Shown here: one piece after another, positions 8,879 through 11,222 of the stretch
Layout: each line of letters opens with the position of its first letter
How positions within the stretch are numbered: position 1 is the first letter of the stretch
Assembly: GCA_015680635.1 (NCBI GenBank)
Contig: JAABOA010000842.1
Span: 1-11,222, forward strand
DNA from: Lunasporangiospora selenospora
Lineage: Eukaryota > Mortierellomycota > Mortierellomycetes > Mortierellales > Mortierellaceae
Direction: 5' to 3'
Length of the DNA stretch: 11,222 nucleotides
Program-made: the position numbers and the translations under genes
The notes under the pieces: generated by a model
The model's database searches: none
What the model was told of the DNA's origin: nothing
The model's input: only the letters and a program-made list of their open reading frames with translations

Positions 8879-9433
8879 TCATGTTGATACACAACAATGG
8901 CAAGTAGGACGCTTCTTCGAAGTGCAATACCCATTAACGCCCAAAACAATGTACCCCAAGGACCGCACCTAGTAAAAAAAACGTATTAAGACGATAGATG
9001 CAAGACAATAATAGTGTCACAAATGCCGCTATACCTGGTTCACAAAGTACGACAAAAAGGTGCCATGTAATGAGGAGAAGTTGCTGCTGGACATAACTTT
9101 TCCAAGCCCAATACCGATCATGACCTTGCTGTTAGCCTTCCTCTTGGCACCAGCGCAACCACCTACCATCCCCAGTAAACTGTCGGTAATACGTCGATAT
9201 TCCTGAGTCTTTGCTCGTTTTGAGTCCCACTTGTGTCTTTTAAAAAGGCCGTTACCGTTGTAGAAAGATGTGCCCCAAATACGAAGGCTTCGTGGCCCAA
9301 ACAAAAAACATCCGTCGCCTGTACTGTCCAGAATAGGGCATTCACAAGGTAATACGAAGCCTTGTCGAGAAAGGCAAATGCTCAGACCGCCTACAACCAC
9401 TCGACGACGGCAGCAATTATCAAAAAAAAACAT
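8879..9433 (-). pseudogene. Relic of a TnpB/Fanzor-like mobile-element protein (copy 2)
   Basis: Two minus-strand segments, 9433-9035 and 8968-8879, join across a 66-bp GT-AG intron (CAG|gtatag ... actag|GTG) in phase 0. The first segment carries HKWDSKRAK, KVMIGIGLGK and FSSLHGTFLSYFVNQ; the second carries RSLGYIVLGVNGYCTSKK followed by RPTCHCC and a stop. Order and spacing fit the RuvC-II-like Gly-rich strand and the RuvC-III/zinc-ribbon end (acidic-x-Y-x-T-S-x-x-C-x-x-C) of TnpB/Fanzor nucleases, a pattern I associate with abundant repeats in Mucorales. Two key positions look lost: the acidic residue before Y reads N-G, and the first Cys after TSKK reads Arg. In the same frame past the TGA (8881-8879), RKCADWRAQKGH looks like a decayed second half of the zinc ribbon. 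The N-terminal part (guide-binding and RuvC-I) is not visible upstream of 9433. The family name is an inference from motifs. Confidence 0.6.
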
Positions 9434-10031
9434 GGATCAGACTAGTCCTTTTTATCCGCATGCTAACCAGCTAAAGGCGACGTAAACAGATGCAGCAATG
9501 CTTCACTTACAATCACTCCCTACTGTTGTTACTATTCTCTATCATCTTGAATACCTTGAGAGTGTAAGCGCATTACTGTTTTGTGGGATAGGACTGTTGC
9601 AATTACTCGTTTTATACATGGGTACAAACAAGCCGTGATAAGTGGTGCGCTTTATAAGTTCCAGCAGGTATGCTTTTGGGCTCTGTCGAGCGGAAAGTGG
9701 CCGCAGCAGCGTAGATATTTGAAATGACTGAGCATGAACAAACTGTGAAAAACTAACACGCTTCTCTAGTTCCAGCAGATATACCTGTGGGCTCTGCCGA
9801 GCGGTAAGTGGCCGCAGCAGCGCTCAGGTCTCTTTTCGAAAGACTTGAACTACGTGCTTCGATTTCAATGGTTTTCATTTTTTTTACCAGCTTTTATTAC
9901 TGAGTCTCTATCTTATTTGTGAGCTTGGATCCTAGATCGTTAGTGCCTCAGTCGACCTGAAATGACTCAAGAGCAGACCCGATGACTAAGGTCATATCTG
10001 AACCCTCGACAAATTTGTCACTCGATTCGAA
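9434..10031. other. Intergenic stretch with a direct repeat pair, no recognised gene
   Basis: No long open frame and no protein motif is visible. The notable content is the 54-bp repeat pair described separately. The stretch around 9860-9900 is T-rich. It may be decayed transposon sequence continuous with the relic to its left, but I cannot show that. Confidence 0.5.
9658..9822 (+). repeat. Pair of 54-bp imperfect direct repeats, 111 bp apart
   Basis: Unit 1 is 9658-9711 and unit 2 is 9769-9822. Both begin GTTCCAGCAG and end AAGTGGCCGCAGCAGCG, sharing GGGCTCTG and CGAGCGG between. I count six mismatches in 54 aligned bases and no gaps. The 57-bp spacer ends AACTAACACGCTTCTCTA, so a branch-site-like CTAAC and a CTCTAG acceptor-like sequence lie at the left edge of unit 2. 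CAG|GTATGC in unit 1 looks like a splice donor. Unit 2 opens a short plus-strand frame (LWALPSGKWPQQR), and unit 1 gives a similar peptide in the same frame. I do not recognise it. Confidence 0.85.
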
Positions 10032-10773
10032 TTGACCGATCGACCATCAGCAACACAGGCGTACAAACGAGTTGTTGCTTTCTCAGAAATCCATAAGAGC
10101 AGAATAAGACATCTTCAGGATTCAATTGACCTTGATTTCGCAAGAATAGAGGAAGGCAGTTTTGGGCAAAAACGTACAATGGGTGTCAGTACGGAAGCTG
10201 CAGTCAGTCGCGCCTTAGTTTCTGTGAATGAGTTTGACCAAGTTTAGTCTCAAGTCGTTCTTGAGCCGGCCAAGCATGCTTTACTGGTGAAGCCGACTAT
10301 GTTGGTGATTTGTTTTTTTCCCAGTTCTTCAATTGTTAGTTCTCGCAAAAGATCAAGTATACTGTATTGCTTTGTAATAGAAGTGACATACTCAAGAGCC
10401 TCTCGCCCAACAAATCGAAGGTGGATTCGAACAATTGACTTTGGGTGGTTCCTATGCCGAACCCGCTTGGAGGCGATCTGTTTCTCCGTAGAAAAGGAAA
10501 CCACCAATGTTTCCGATGGACCTCAAGGATCCATCTTTCACAGCACCTAGTGTCTTGCCAGATAGCCATATCTATGAAGATTTTGATTGGTTGAGAGAGA
10601 GGCGTAAGGTTGCAGCAAACATGGAATCGCTTGATGTGCAACTCGAACTTCAGGAGTTAGGGGGCTATTCCAAAATGATGAAAGGTGAGATTGATCTACA
10701 GAATAAAAGGCGCCTCGGAGCCGGTTGTAACCTAGATAGCCCGCGGTACCTTGAAACAAGGCGGCACTGCTAA
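10032..10773 (+). other. Cluster of unassigned open frames, possibly a decayed gene
   Basis: Three plus-strand frames follow each other: 10032-10247, 10287-10550 (same frame, separated by a TAG) and 10507-10773 (ATG start, different frame). The first and third are rich in charged residues with mixed polar and hydrophobic spacing, as in helical proteins (for example DSIDLDFARIEEGSF; YEDFDWLRERRKVAANME). A minus-strand frame covers 10507-10250 (with ...SILDLLRELTIEELGKKQ). I recognise no family on either strand, so I cannot say which strand, if any, was coding. The arrangement would fit a gene broken by a stop and a frameshift, or chance. Confidence 0.25.
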
Positions 10774-11150
10774 AGAACTCTTGGCCTTTGGACCTTGTGT
10801 CCAGGGCATGTCCTTTTCTCTATGACACCTGTTTTCGGTGACGTAAATCAGTCGGGTTTTTGCATGCATGTGATTCGGACATGGTTCTGGGCGAATGCAT
10901 CCTCCTTGGCCATGCCAATGACCTTGCCTCTCTCTTTGGTCCTAGTCTCTATTGGCTCTTTCTCTTTCCCCTGGGGCATGAATTGGACGATTCCTGCAAT
11001 GTTGACAAACCAACCCTACAACTATCCTGCTCTCAGAAGCAGCTCCTCCTCCTGCGTTGTCTGTCCCTGAGAAATGCGTCGGCCGACCCCGCCTCTTCCC
11101 CCCTCTTTTGCAGGACCTTTTAGCCCTTGGGGCAATGCAGCCCATGGGCG
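10774..11150. other. Upstream region of a gene lying to the right, no recognised coding
   Basis: Open frames on both strands here (plus 10795-11070 and 10860-11123; minus 11163-10942) are unremarkable and overlap one another. The simplest reading is promoter-proximal sequence belonging to the TATA box at 11152. I see no protein motif. Confidence 0.4.
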
Positions 11151-11151
11151 A

Positions 11152-11158
11152 TATAAAT
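11152..11158 (+). promoter_or_regulatory. TATA box of a plus-strand gene beyond the window
   Basis: TATAAAT is followed within 15-20 bases by a strongly pyrimidine-rich tract (CCTCCTTTCTCTTTCTCTCT) running to the window edge. A TATA element followed by a CT-rich start region is the typical layout of strongly expressed fungal promoters. No start codon is reached in the remaining 64 bases, so the gene itself is outside. Confidence 0.55.
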
Positions 11159-11187
11159 TGCAAGTTGCCTCCTTTCTCTTTCTCTCT

Positions 11188-11194
<7 letters not shown>

Positions 11195-11222
<28 letters not shown>
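11195..11222 (+). repeat. (CT)14 microsatellite at the window edge
   Basis: An uninterrupted CT dinucleotide run that continues to the last base of the window, so its full length is unknown. It falls where the transcript start or 5' UTR of the right-hand gene would be, within a longer pyrimidine tract beginning near 11166. Confidence 0.9.

Noticed and set aside
10418-10440. GTTCGAATCC-like tRNA B box on the minus strand
   Set aside because: The flanking bases cannot form the T-arm stem, and no A box or acceptor stem fits at the expected distance.

Overview
The window looks like a piece of nuclear DNA from a filamentous fungus, most likely an early-diverging (Mucoromycota/Mucorales-like) lineage. 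The reasons are short GT-AG introns of about 65-155 bp, protein-coding genes separated by roughly 1 kb, pyrimidine-rich leaders, and transposon families I associate with Mucorales genomes. The phylum is an inference; 'fungus with spliceosomal introns' is much firmer.

Two housekeeping genes are intact, both on the minus strand, and both concern protein synthesis. The first (1316-3667) is a four-exon arginyl-tRNA synthetase of about 670 residues. The second (4602-5819) is the alpha subunit of the nascent polypeptide-associated complex (NAC), which binds new chains at the ribosome exit. Its gene ends in a 15-base terminal exon coding only ELTM-stop, and its start codon is probably split by a ~555-bp first intron. 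The stretch 3668-4601 between them holds the synthetase promoter and the NAC 3' end.

From about 6.5 to 9.4 kb the window is a graveyard of mobile elements. A piggyBac-type transposase relic (6827-8708, minus strand) keeps all three catalytic aspartates and a Cys/His tail but is broken by five apparent frame changes and one in-frame stop. On either side, in opposite orientations, lie two relics of what looks like a single second family (6497-6723 plus; 8879-9433 minus). Its C-terminal TSKK...C motif resembles the RuvC-III/zinc-ribbon end of TnpB/Fanzor nucleases.

The right part (9434-11222) has no recognisable gene. It contains a 54-bp direct repeat pair with intron-like signals, an unassigned cluster of open frames at 10.0-10.8 kb, and at the very edge a TATA box followed by a CT-rich tract. 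That edge looks like the promoter of a plus-strand gene beyond the window. The left 1.3 kb contains only unrecognised open frames. No CRISPR array, rRNA or convincing tRNA was seen.
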